Positions 10,629 to 21,423 of a stretch of DNA of 64,000 nt are shown here, in pieces (the first letter of the stretch is position 1; every line of letters starts with the position of its first letter). A program made the translations under genes and the position numbers. Origin of the DNA: Halichondria panicea (taxonomy: Eukaryota; Porifera; Demospongiae; Suberitida; Halichondriidae); NCBI RefSeq assembly GCF_963675165.1, contig NC_087377.1, positions 8,821,122 through 8,885,121 on the forward strand. Direction: 5' to 3'. Below the pieces are notes generated by a model. The model searched no databases and was not told the DNA's origin. It was given only the letters and a program-made list of their open reading frames with translations.

Positions 10629-11297
10629 TAGCCTCGACCCCAGGCCGATCCGTCTCCAATTGAACGCTAGGTCGCCTACAGCAGGAAATACTTCCCAGAA
10701 GACACTTCTTTGGCAGTGGCAACCAAATCTTTGTCGATTCCTTTATTGCTACTGAGGATGGCAGCAGAAACACCTCTATTGTTTAGACTCCTGACCTGGT
10801 CAATCATGAGTCTCATGATGAGAGATACAAGGGGAGAGACAATTAACAAGAACAACACTTTTGTCAACAGGAGGAGCCTTGGTCCTACCTAGCTTGTAGT
10901 CCATTAAAAAGGGTAGCAACTGATATAGCAGAGAGACTTGCCATACCCCGTTGGGAACCAGATAAACACGTCCCTTCCCTCAAACAGGAGCTTGAGAGCC
11001 TGGGCCTGTTCTGCCATGAGAGTGAGGCCATCTTGCTTCAAACAAGACAACGCGTTGCATGCCATAGCTAGCTAGCTATAAATTGAGAACATGACACGGA
11101 GCTACATTACTGTAACTTTTACGGGAGTAAAATGCCTCTACGTACACCTTTAGTATTGCAGAAAAAAAGCAGGAAACAAAATGTAAAGAATCACTGCTTT
11201 TGTTTCCGGTTCCTGCCACGCCCAGATACAATCAATACCAGGCCGTATTTTTCAACTTCTTTCTATTAAAAAAAAATCGGCCTGGGACCGAGGCTAG
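10629..11297. mobile_element. hAT-type element carrying a RecQ-like fragment
   Basis: Termini TAGCCTCGACCCCAGGCCGA (left) and ATCGGCCTGGGACCGAGGCT (right) are flanked by an exact 8-bp duplication CTTTTGGT (10621-10628, 11298-11305). The termini belong to the same family as 3357, 10542, 51251 and 54103. No transposase is present. Instead most of the interior (about 10676-11060) is a helicase fragment on the minus strand. Confidence 0.85.
10676..11060 (-). pseudogene. RecQ-like helicase, N-terminal ATPase fragment
   Basis: On the minus strand a frame reads GRDVFIWFPTGYGKSLCY, a Walker A motif (GxGKS) in the setting typical of RecQ-type DEAH helicases. After a one-base frameshift near 10850 the next frame gives IVSPLVSLIMRLMIDQVRSL, matching motif Ia, then a stop at 10676. 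Motifs II-VI are absent. It lies wholly inside a hAT element, so it is probably a captured gene piece or the remains of an element-borne helicase. Confidence 0.75.
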
Positions 11298-11327
11298 CTT
11301 TTGGTAGTCATAAAATGGGGACGGGCA

Positions 11328-12912
11328 TATGGCACGCCAAGTGTAACAAAAATAAATAGCGCTATAGGACGTCATAAAGTAAGGGAAAACGTCATGCATG
11401 CAAGACGTGCTGTTGGACACATTATTCATCACATCATCAAATGCCTTAGCAATTAACAGTTTGCTTTTCCTGCTATGCATAAACTCCACTTTAGCCGTCT
11501 TTGACTTTGATTCCAGTGATCCTGCTACAGTCTGCAGACACTGTTTCAGCTCAGCTAACGTCACTGTCAAGCCACCATACCACGTGGGTGTGCTATTATC
11601 TTGTACAAGTAGCTATGGTGATGAAGACACTCCAGCTGCCTTCTGCACTCGTTGTATTAGCATCAGTCTATCCAAACATGCGATAATTATAGATTAGATA
11701 CAGTCAGCACGCACATACCCATCTACGGTACACGGGTAATACTTGATTACAACACATAAACAACTATAGTACCTATAATAGAGCCTGGAAATAACATGTG
11801 AAGCCTGGTGATTCTACTAAACCACACCCAAACGTCATATCCGACCGTAATAAAACATACATTAAAAATATAGTTTGAGGCAGCCAGTACACGAATGGCC
11901 CATTTCAGGGCCACAGTATCTGTGCCAAACCAAATGGCCGGTATATCGAAATGGCCGTACTTTAGAGAGCTGGAATAGCGAGAGTTTACAGTATGTTATG
12001 TTATCGCTTCTATACTAATTAAAAAGCGAAACATAGATGAGATGAAAGTTCTTTTAAACAAGCAGAGCATATGCAATCCGTTCTTTCCTAGGTGCAGCGG
12101 GGTCGCGAGGGTAACAACGTTCATCTAGTGTGAGAGTGAATACTGTCCCCCGAACAAAATTCAGTAGTCGAATAATGTCCCTCCCTGCATGGTGAATTAT
12201 CAGCAGCAGAGATATTTGTTCCAACTGGTTTCTCCAACCAGAAAGAGTTGAATACTTTAAAGTGGAAAGAGGAAGTTTATTTAGACCCCTCAGGGCAGCA
12301 ACCATGCAGGAGTATAAAGCTGATGAGGATTGAGACTATTTCTCCAATTTCCCTGCATGGTTAATATTATGAGTGTAGTCAGTATAAACTTTGTTGCAGT
12401 CTGCAAATATTAACATCAATATTTACAACAGGACATGCACTGCTCACTATATAAGTTCGTATATCTTATAACCTCCGACGTTACAAATCTCTACATTCCA
12501 AGAACGGCACACTAAAATGCTGCAAGAGTCTCTCCCGGCAGATACGCTTTTCTCACTTCTTCCCCCCTCCCCCTGGGAAATGGTGTGGCTCCCAGACTAT
12601 TAAAAACGCCCGGATACGATCTAACCAATGGATACAATAGTATTTAAACTTAGCAATACCTGATTCTATTATCACACATGCACAGGTAACTCCAGGACAT
12701 CTCCCCTGCAGTATAATCTTGAAGGTGACCAGCAAGGTACAGCTAGCTAGCTTAGGAGCCAGACTGCACATAACAACAGGCCCTGCATGCACTGTGAGGG
12801 ACAAGTGGGGTCAAAGGTCACGCAGCCCGTTTGACATGCCCCCCGTGACGTCTTCATTTACTTCCTTTGTGTAATTAGACTGGTTGAATTTTGTTACAAA
12901 CGGCGTGCCATA
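11328..12912. mobile_element. element X: terminal copy abutting the palindrome
   Basis: TATGGCACGCCAAGTGTAAC begins at 11328, and an inverted version (GTTACAAACGGCGTGCCATA) ends at 12912. The same terminus ends the right arm of the large palindrome at 23298. The first 80 bases match that right end almost exactly, through GACGTCATAAAGTAAGGG. The sequence from about 11412 to 12900 is absent from the right arm. Either a non-autonomous relative lies next to, or inserted at, the left end, or the left end was remodelled. Interior ORFs (11398-11697 +, 12054-12305 -) match nothing I recognise. No target duplication was found. Confidence 0.55.
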
Positions 12913-12913
12913 G

Positions 12914-12955
12914 ACAAGACGTGCTGTAACGTTACAAGACGTGCTGTAATCGAGT
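12914..12955. repeat. subterminal repeats ACAAGACGTGCTGTAA
   Basis: Two tandem copies of ACAAGACGTGCTGTAACGTT-like sequence lie here, with another partial copy at 11400-11411. Three mirror copies lie at 23168-23227 in the right arm. Repeated short motifs just inside transposon ends often bind the transposase; that role is inference. Confidence 0.6.
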
Positions 12956-12999
12956 GCGAGGCTCAAGGTCAAAAGGTGACTGGGTGTTCATTAATTAAA

Positions 13000-14695
13000 A
13001 TGGTTGATCAAAGAGCTGGAGCTGGAGATCGAGTGTGGGGATGGGAAACATTTCTCCAAGAAATGGAGACTTTCCTTACTACGGTAGATAGAGAAATCGA
13101 TTATACTCAGTCTACTAGTTATGCCCAGTTCGTTATTGAGAGGTTTGAGGTTTGTATACATGCTCTATCTTCCCTTCGTGTACAAATTGAAGATGATGGC
13201 GATGATGAGACGATTGAAGTTTGCACGGCATTGAAGGAAATAATGGACAGTTGTGTGTTGCTCAAGACAATGTGGTACACTCGACTTGATGAGTTGGATG
13301 CACACACAGACGGAGGCTACCAAGTTCCCCAGGTTGCTAGGAGAGTAGGACGTGGCCGTCCCCAGCTATTTATTTGTCAAGACCAGTTGGAATACCTATG
13401 TAGTTTAAATTTCACTTGGACTGAGATTAGTAAACTATTGGGTGTCTCTCGAATGACTATCTATAGAAGAAGAGGGGAGTTCGGCATTCTAGATGTTCAT
13501 AGTGCTGCAAGAAGTATAAGTGACAGTGATCTACGTACAAAGCTCCAACAGGTGCGTCGAGAAATGCCAAATATGGGAGAGACACTGGTGATTGGGCGAC
13601 TACGGTCATTGGGATATGCTGTCACTAGACAAAGGGTGCGTAATGCTATCCACGCAACCGATCCCCTGAATGCAGCTCTGAGATGGAGAGGAATCCTCAC
13701 TGCTCGGCGCCCTTACTCTGTTCCCTCGCCCAACTCTCTATGGCACATGGGTAAGTCATATATAGGTGTTGTGTGACCAGGTTTATGGTTAATGTGTGTC
13801 AATTAAGTTTTAGATAAAGGAGCCCAGATGTGTGTACATGCATGTATATAGGTTGGAGCCTTATTATTATAGTAGTAGCAAGACTTGTGTATACAATACA
13901 TGCATACTAATCATATCTTGTATTCGTACAGATGGCCACCACAAGCTTGTGAGATGGGGCATGGTAACGCACGGGGCTATTGACGGATATAGCAGACTCG
14001 TCGTGTTTCTTCGCTGTAGCAATAATAACACTGCCGAAACAGTTTATAATCTCTTCCTTTCAGCTGTCCAACGGTTTGGACTACCGTTAAGAATGCGATC
14101 TGACTACGGTGGTGAAAATTATCGTGTAGCAGCACATATGCTAGAGAGTAGAGGATATGACCGCAACAGCATGATAACTGGCAGTTCCGTGCACAACCAG
14201 CGGATTGAGCGCCTCTGGCGCGATATGCATCGTTGCGTAACAGTGATATTTTACAAGTTATTCTATTACCTAGAGCAACATGGTTACTTGGATCCTGATA
14301 ACATGTTTCATCGGTATTGTTTACAGTACGTCTATCTTCCACGTATCAACCAGTCACTGAAAGTATTTATGGAGGGTTGGAACTGTCATGGGGTTCGAAC
14401 GGAACACAATCTAACACCACATCAATTATTTGTGCGGGGAGCACTTCAAATGCAGAGAAGAGGACTTCAAGCCCTAGACTTTTTCGAACATATTGATGAA
14501 ATGTATGGTGTAGACGAAGAAATCAGTACGGGTGATGACGATTACACAGTTCGTATACCCCCAATTGGTCTTGCATTGTCTGATGAGAATATGGCTTTGT
14601 TGAAGGAAAGAGTAAATCCTCTGGCAGACAGCGATAATTTTGGGATAGAACTGTATGTTGAAACACTTACTTTTTTACGTACTTTGATTAACTGA
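13000..14695 (+). CDS. IS3-like (IS3EU-type) DDE integrase/transposase, left copy
   Basis: There are two exons, 13000-13750 and 13932-14695, with a 181-bp GT-AG intron (GTAAGT...TACAG), giving about 504 residues. The start is the ATG of MVDQRAGAG. The N-terminal third is helical. Residues near 150-165 (WTEISKLLGVSRMTIYRRR) form a helix-turn-helix. The catalytic core then shows the first Asp in HMDGHHK, whose codon is split by the intron, the second in MRSDYGGEN, and Glu in HNQRIERLWRD, about 34 residues later. This core with SVHNQRIERLWRD is typical of the integrase-like transposases of the eukaryotic IS3-related superfamily, which cut and paste the element in the nucleus. No stop or frameshift was seen, so it may be active. 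The nearly identical right copy differs at a few residues (L/S before RMRSDYGG, E/G in QEMETF). Confidence 0.85.
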
Positions 14696-14767
14696 GATTT
14701 GTTAATGAATGTGCAGTGCGTAATGCCAGTAATAATTACAAATTTATATCCAAGTTGAATGATGGTA

Positions 14768-14915
14768 CAGTGCATGGAACCCCTCTATAACGGACACCTT
14801 TAATTGGAGAACAAAAAGTTTTGGCCGTTGTTAAGGGGTTGTTTTGTATGCAAACTTTTGGGACCTGGGTGTCTGGCCGTTATGTCGCAGTTGGCCGTTA
14901 AGAGGGGTTCCACTG
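14768..14915. mobile_element. 148-bp hairpin MITE (CAGTGGAACCCC), left arm
   Basis: Ends CAGTGCATGGAACCCCTC and GAGGGGTTCCACTG are flanked by TA (14766-14767, 14916-14917). They resemble pogo/Tigger-type termini. It lies just after the integrase stop codon and is mirrored at 21204-21351, so it inserted before the arms were duplicated. Confidence 0.8.
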
Positions 14916-14939
14916 TATATAATTTTTATCATTTATGTT

Positions 14940-15630
14940 AATGAATGTCTGTCAGATGCAGGTACACATAATTATATAGACACACTATAAAGAGTATGAC
15001 TAATATTATAGTAGTACTGCCAATACACAATGTTAGGACGTATATTATTATTATACTGGAATAGGTTGCAAGTACGTAGCCACTGTATATACACTTGGTA
15101 GATATTGTCATATAGTTTTACAGATGCTGTTTGTTAGTCTGAGTCAAATTTCTCATTGGCTTGTGGCACCGTCTTCAATTATACCTGAATCCGGATAGAA
15201 AAACATTTGCAATGTGAAAAATTGCTACAATCCTATGTACAACCTACTGATTCATATAGCATTTGAACGTGGAACATTTGTGGAACAATCATAATTATTA
15301 CATGCATGCTTGCAACATGATAATCATAAGCTCATGCAGATAACTATATAATTATATCTTCACTGTGACAAATGCAAGCACATGCATGTACTACTTGCAT
15401 GCATGTATAGAAGGTCTTGCTAATTTTGCATTCATAAGTTATAGGTGTTATATATAACAATTCTCCTGGGACCAAAGCTTGCATGCTTTTTATTGGACCT
15501 ATATACCTACATCACTCAGTAATACAAAAATCACAGCGATGAATGCTTTACAATACAATAACATCGTCATAAAGGTAATAATTATGGCCAAAAAACATTG
15601 ACAGACATGCATGCAGTGTTATCAATATTG
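14940..15630. other. 3' non-coding part of left arm
   Basis: Mirrored at 20174-21180. At 15113-15114 it has the empty TA site that in the right arm holds a 270-bp MITE. It has one copy of the CATGCATGTCTGTCAATG segment that is doubled in the right arm. Confidence 0.8.
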
Positions 15631-15639
15631 CAAACGTCA

Positions 15640-15911
15640 ATAGCTGTCCATTCTCCACAAGTACTCGCTTGACAAACAAGCTCGGAACTCAGAAACAAAC
15701 ACTTGGTATGAAGGGTATGTTGAGGATAGAATCAGGGATGGTGCACAGGTGAGGGCAATGGGTCTACGTGAAGAACCGGTAAGAGCATTAAATTCTAGAG
15801 ATATTTTCGAAGAGGAACACACCGAGCTGCCAGTAACGAAGCGCAGAAAAGTTCGCAATTCATCCAGTCCCATATTTCCTATAAATTGACGCAGATAACC
15901 TAAAACCCTAT
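15640..15911 (-). pseudogene. HECT-like gene, 3' fragment (left arm)
   Basis: About 91 residues on the minus strand equal the C-terminal end of the right-arm HECT gene, from VLGYLRQFIGNMG to the stop. The fragment begins exactly at the inner edge of the palindrome, so the left arm never received the N-lobe. It still carries the presumed catalytic Thr-Cys (PIALTC) but cannot make a complete domain. Confidence 0.85.
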
Positions 15912-16400
15912 TCACATGTATTTTACACATAGTTATGTGGAAGGTCTTGCTAATTTGATATGCTATCATTATAATAGCTGTTTTATAACAATTCTGCCTT
16001 TATACACATGTATATATACCAACCAAAGCTCACATGCACAGTATTTTGATTTTATAGGACCTACTGAGTGTTCTACGTAATTATATAACCAGCGTGCTGT
16101 CCACAAACTGTTCTCTTGCAGATGATATAAGGGGTTGTATGGGATAAATATGTAAGAGTGTATGGATTGGTAAGTGTATAAAAACATGATAGTGACGATC
16201 AAAACGGATGCAGTTAAATTGCAAATGGGTTGTTTTCCACAATAATTATCAACAATTTGAACGAACACTGGACAGTCTTGATCAAGTTTCTAAAGGATGA
16301 CGGCTGGCTTTTACCATCCACTCTTATCCAATTTGCTCTAATAGGAACAATTGTCGTGCAACAATATACATAACAAATTAAAAATTCCGATAATTAATAG

Positions 16401-16612
16401 TATCAAGGGCTTATAAAAGAAGAGAGGGCATGCAACTCACTTAGCTAGCAGAGTTCAAACGTGGGCGGAGGAATGTGTGCATTTGCATGCAGTGCTAAAA
16501 ATAGAAATGTCTATTTTTAGTATTTCATGCACAGTCATGCACATTTATCCGCCCACGTTTGAATTCTGCTCTTGGAGTTGCATGCCCTCTCTTCTTTTAT
16601 ACGCCCTTGATA
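16401..16612. mobile_element. MITE-C (AGAAGAGAGGGCATGCAACTC arms), copy 1
   Basis: TATCAAGGGC and AAAGAAGAGAGGGCATGCAA at the left fold onto TTGCATGCCCTCTCTTCTTT and GCCCTTGATA at the right. A second inverted pair around CAAACGTGGGCGGA lies inside. A related copy is at 33705-33898. Confidence 0.75.
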
Positions 16613-17736
16613 GTATTACGTACATAAGTACATAACAGCCAGCTGTATAGGTATAGTCTTCACAGTCATGTAATAACAACTTACCTACAGCTTCTTTTTG
16701 CAACTCCGGGCCTATACTCAGTGAGGCTACTGAATCACCCGGGGAGTATACACATGCACACAGTTATTCTTGCCCGTTGGTATGTGGTTAGGTATATATG
16801 CAGTGGTTTATAACTGTGCTACATGCAGAACCTGCTTTTACATAGGAATGATATATACGTCATGTATAGGGAATCATATACATGCATGTATAGGGAATCA
16901 TATATATACAGATCCCTGTGGTTAGGGATGTTGATGCATGCATGTATGTTTTTCACATGCTTTTCATGTATATATCACTTGTTTACATACGTAAAATCTA
17001 TTTTCTTGCCATGGCCATACATGCAGCTGCAATTTAAAACTTCTTTGTCATTGCAGCATATAGAGCTTGAGTAACACATTTAGAATGAGTTATATAGACT
17101 ATATCGATGTTTAGAAAGGACCCTTTTCATCAGAGAGGCACCTTCAGGGGCATGCATGCATGATCTCTCTTGAGTAGCCAACATGTATATAGTCTAGATT
17201 AAGAATTCATTCTCAACTCTATAACTTATGTATATACTCTTTGTTCTCAGTATGCCTTTTTATTGCTGTCATATAGCAACTGGCAATAAAATCATTATTG
17301 ACCAATCACTCGGTTTGTATGGATACACTGAATTCTACCCTCCGGTATCATGCACCTGGACTAACATCCAGACGCTCCTGCATGTCCAAAGTAATCCCCC
17401 ATGATGGAACATATATATAGCACTGCAGTAGCTGGTGACGTTTAACAAGAGTCCAACTGTAATTGCTGAACGAGTTTGAACGTACGTTTGGCCTAATATA
17501 TATAGCTATACACTGACCAAACCTATATACAAGAGCATGGTTACATTTACCCCACTTGATACCCCATGCATGCATGCAGGGAGTTGCAACTAACACTATA
17601 CAAGGATATAAAAATAATATACTGTCACAAAAAGCACATGCGTGCATGTCTTAACTATATCATGCAGGCATGCATGCATGCATGTATACATTATATACAT
17701 GCAGAGTATTTTACACCATAATTATATATAATTATA

Positions 17737-18195
17737 GCGGGTAAATTTGGCAATTTTCATTTGACGATGTTGCATGGAACAGCGCCCTATATAATATTAT
17801 ATGAACCTTGTGAGTTCGCATACACTCAATGCCTTTAATACTGCAAATCTTTGAGCATGCGCAATTAAAAAGGCTGCAGTAACACGCAGCGCGGGAACAA
17901 ATATCTGGACAGCGATTTAGTAAATCAGGACACCGATTTAGTAAAGCGTGAGACCGGTACGTGAGACCGCTTTAATTATAGTAGTGGGACACTGATATAG
18001 TGAAATAGTGAAGTGCATGACGTGGATTAGACATGCAGTTTTTACACATGGTGTTTTGACACAAACGACACTCCATAGTATACTACGGCACGGCATTATT
18101 AACCACGTGGGATATACTGGGCATTGGCGATTTTTAATTTTTGGTGACCCTCATGCATGCACCTTCATTCGCCAAATCGACAATTACCCACTATA
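17737..18195. mobile_element. degenerate MITE of the TGGCG/CGGGTA type
   Basis: TATAGCGGGTAAATTTGGCA (left) opposes TTCGCCAAATCGACAATTACCCACTATA at the right. It resembles the outer element at 37045-37649. It is internally diverged; the small ORF in it is not called. Confidence 0.55.
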
Positions 18196-19191
18196 ATTAT
18201 ATATACAGTATATATGTATACATGTGCACACTTACTCAATGATCAGTCTTGGTGCATGCATGCATCAGATAGTGCATTTTGGGGGCATCAGTATATAGAG
18301 CTCACAAAAGGCTATTGAAGGGTTTTTGAGGTAAGCAACTTCATCTGAGTGTCGAGATCTGGGGAAAATAGATGGTCTGTGATTTCCAGCATGAGAAGGT
18401 AATTGCTCCAATGTGGGTTATCTTCAGGAACAAATTGGGCCACCATGCATGAAAGGAAACAGGCGGCTCAGTAACCATGCACGACTGCATGCTGAAGGTA
18501 AATGCAAATCAATACCTTTTCTTTTGTTTCAGCTACTGTGGAAAAACACTGACGACAAGGCGGTCTGTATATGCACTCGCTCCTTCCTTAAGCCTCCCAT
18601 AAATGAACTAGCAGGATTATCATTGCATGCTAGCAACCATTGGTCAACCACTTCAGAGTGCCAAAAACTCTGAGGGGTTCACTCCCATGTATACCCACCA
18701 CTTCTACTATACTGATTATCATTGACCCTGCATGCCCCACACTATTCCTACACTATTCGGAATTTCCAATATAATATTAATTGACTGAGTCCTATACACT
18801 ATTACTTTAATTCATCGTCCTAACACTATATATAATCTGCAGCTATAATAATTATTGCACGAGAACATAATTATAACATCAAATCTATATAAGGTATAGG
18901 GGTGGGCACATTATCATACTGGTATAATGATGGGCACACTTTCGACAGCACTGCCAAACATGATTCTACAGTTACTGTAGCACAGTGACATTCTGCACAC
19001 ATGCATGGTTGAGACGATTTTTGTAGATTCAATTGTAAGCATGTAGTGTAGTCACTCTGTGATGTTACATTATTTTTCATGGTTGAAATCACTGAAATGG
19101 GTTTGAGCATATAGCACTTTTTCAAAAGTATTGCAAAGCATAATTATATTGGGAACATTTCTGAACATAATAAATGATGGCCATTTCTGCA

Positions 19192-20163
19192 GCTTGCCAA
19201 TTGTTGGAGTAGCCTGACCACAGCATGCATTCCTTCCTCACTAAATTGTAACACTTTTTGCTTCTGCAAATTGTCGAGGGACATGTATTCAGCATTTTAT
19301 GAATCTGCCTATGAGCGTCTCTTTGATGGTAGCTCACTCTTGTGTCCTGTAGTCCACCCTGAAATGGATAAAGCGTGTCTCTCCACCTTTGGTCTTGTAC
19401 TTTCACATTCGTACATAATGTCAGGAATTCTTCCGATTCGGATTGCCTTCCCTTGTTTAGTTCAATCTCTGCTAGGAACTTCCGTCTCATTAAGTGATAC
19501 TGTTCTTTTGGAGTCATTCATCGATAGTGTAAGTATTCACGAGGCAGGTATTCTTAAGGAAGCTATGGCTGTGGTTGGACAGCAAGTTCCTGTGTTTTCT
19601 TCTGAAATCAAATGCGAATTAATATCACTGTTCAGTCGATACAATAGCAGACAAGTGCCTACCCCAAATAGTTTAAAGCAGATGGTGGTAAACTTGGCTA
19701 GGTACGAGTTTGTTTCAAAGCCTGCTGCTGCTTTGTCTCTTATCCATTGCGGAGTGCCTGAGCAACACCAAGTGTTCTGGGATAACATGATGGTTGATGG
19801 TCTTCGAATGCTTTACTGGGCACTGAGTGTGTCTTCTGCCATGGTGTTGAAGATGCTCGAGGAAGCTGAAGGTGGTGATCAATCCCAAGATAGGGTTTTA
19901 GGTTATCTGCGTCAATTTATAGGAAATATGGGACTGGATGAATTGCGAACTTTTCTGCGCTTCGTTACTGGCAGCTCGGTGTGTTCCTCCTCAAAAATAT
20001 CTCTTGAATTTAACGCTCTTACGGGTTCTTCACGTAGACCCATTGCCCTCACCTGTGCACCATCCCTGATTCTATCCTCAACATACCCTTCATACCAAGT
20101 GTTTGTTTCTGAGTTCCGAGCTTGTTTGTCAAGCGAGTACTTATGGAGAATGGACAGCTATTG
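19192..20163 (+). CDS. HECT-type E3 ubiquitin-ligase-like domain protein (3' exon)
   Basis: A long exon is open from a TTTCTGCAG acceptor at 19191 (first in-frame ATG at 19283) to the TGA stop at 20161-20163. The order matches a HECT domain. The N-lobe-like stretch CLSTFGLVLSHSYIMSG leads to SLLGTSVSLSDTVLLE. The C-lobe has LRTFLRFVTGSSVCS, then RRPIALTC with a Thr-Cys pair where HECT ligases carry the catalytic Cys, and a final SYQVFVSEFRACLSSE. HECT proteins pass ubiquitin from an E2 through that Cys to a substrate. Upstream domains and the true start are not identified. It is convergent with the right integrase and its last third is duplicated in the left arm. It could be element cargo or a host gene trapped by the rearrangement; I favour cargo. 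Confidence 0.7.
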
Positions 20164-20173
20164 ACGTTTGCAA

Positions 20174-20315
20174 TATTGATAACACTGCATGCATGTCTGT
20201 CAATGTTTTTTGGCCATAATTATTACCTTTATGACGATGTTATATTATTGATAACACTGCATGCATGTCTGTCAATGTTTTTTGGCCATAATTATTACCT
20301 TTATGACGATGTTAT
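20174..20315. repeat. 72-bp tandem duplication, right arm only
   Basis: TATTGATAACACTGCATGCA through TTATGACGATGTTA occurs twice here but once in the left arm (15552-15630), so it arose after the arms were duplicated. Confidence 0.85.
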
Positions 20316-20730
20316 TGTATTGTAAAGCATTCATCGCTGTGATTTTTGTATTACTGAGTGATGTAGGTATATAGGTACAATAAAAAGCATGCAAACTTTG
20401 GAGAATTGTTATATATAACACCTATAACTTATGAATGCAAAATTAGCAAGACCTTCTATACATGCATGTGCTTGCATTTGTCACAGTGAAGATATAATTA
20501 TATAGTTATCTGCATGAGCTTAACATGATTATCATGTTGCAAGCATGCATGTAATAATTATGATTGTTCCACAAATGTTCCACGTTCAAATGCTATATGG
20601 TTGTACATAGGATTGTAGCAATTTTTCACATTGCAAATGTTTTTCTATCCGGATTCAGGTATAATTGAAGACGGTGCCACAAGCCAATGAGAAATTTGAC
20701 TCAGACTAACAAACAGCATCTGTAAAACTA

Positions 20731-21000
20731 CCGTATAGCGGGTATATTTCGAGGGTATAAATTTTCGCGGATAGACCTCTACAAAGGATTTCGCGGATTT
20801 TATTTTCGTGGTCTGAGTTCCAGCCTTTTGGCGCATGCGCACATCAACATGCAGCTGTACCTCCACACCGTGGTCAATAATACTGAACACGCCTACATTT
20901 TAATAAGATGTAAATTTTCGTGGGTAAAAATTTTCGCGGTACAGGCTCAATCCGCGAAAACCGCGAACATTTATACCCTCGAAATATACCCGCTATACGG
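20731..21000. mobile_element. CCGTATAGCGGGTA MITE, right arm only
   Basis: Begins CCGTATAGCGGGTATATTTC and ends GAAATATACCCGCTATACGG, with TA on both sides (20729-20730, 21001-21002). The left arm has the uninterrupted site at 15111-15114, which proves the element limits and a TA target duplication. Confidence 0.95.
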
Positions 21001-21203
21001 TATATGACAATATCTACCAAGTGTATATACAGTGGCTACGTACTTGCAACCTATTCCAGTATAATAATAATAATTATACGTCCTAACATTGTGTATTGGC
21101 AGTACTACTATAATATTAGTCATACTCTTTATAGTGTGTCTATATAATTATGTGTACCTGCATCTGACAGACATTCATTAACATAAATGATAAAAATTAT
21201 ATA

Positions 21204-21351
21204 CAGTGGAACCCCTCTTAACGGCCAACTGCGACATAACGGCCAGACACCCAGGTCCCAAAAGTTTGCATACAAAACAACCCCTTAACAACGGCCAAAA
21301 CTTTTTGTTCTCCAATTAAAGGTGTCCGTTATAGAGGGGTTCCATGCACTG
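21204..21351. mobile_element. 148-bp hairpin MITE (CAGTGGAACCCC), right arm
   Basis: Mirror copy of 14768-14915 with TA flanks. Confidence 0.8.
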
Positions 21352-21423
21352 TACCATCATTCAACTTGGATATAAATTTGTAATTATTACTGGCATTACG
21401 CACTGCACATTCATTAACAAATC

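Larger units (their letters stand above)
11328..15911. repeat. left arm of giant inverted repeat
   Basis: From about 12914 to 15911 this is the near-exact reverse complement of 19891-23190, including both exons and the intron of the integrase, a 148-bp hairpin MITE and the 3' part of the HECT-like gene. The outer 80 bases (11328-11411) also match the end of the right arm, with element X sequence between. The inner breakpoint is at CCCTAT (15911), inside coding sequence. Confidence 0.9.
15912..19190. other. unique spacer of the palindrome
   Basis: About 3.3 kb separates the left arm from the HECT exon. It contains a diverged direct repeat (15940-16070 resembles 15410-15510), two MITEs (16401-16612, 17737-18195) and many CATGCATG motifs. 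An exon-like stretch at about 17251-17390 follows a TTCTCAG acceptor, but I recognise no domain in it. Further 5' exons of the HECT gene probably lie here if the gene is complete. Confidence 0.5.

Noticed and set aside
20122-20325. ORF with a repeated ITLHACLSMFFGHNYY segment
   Set aside because: It is simply the translation of the tandem DNA duplication at 20174-20315.
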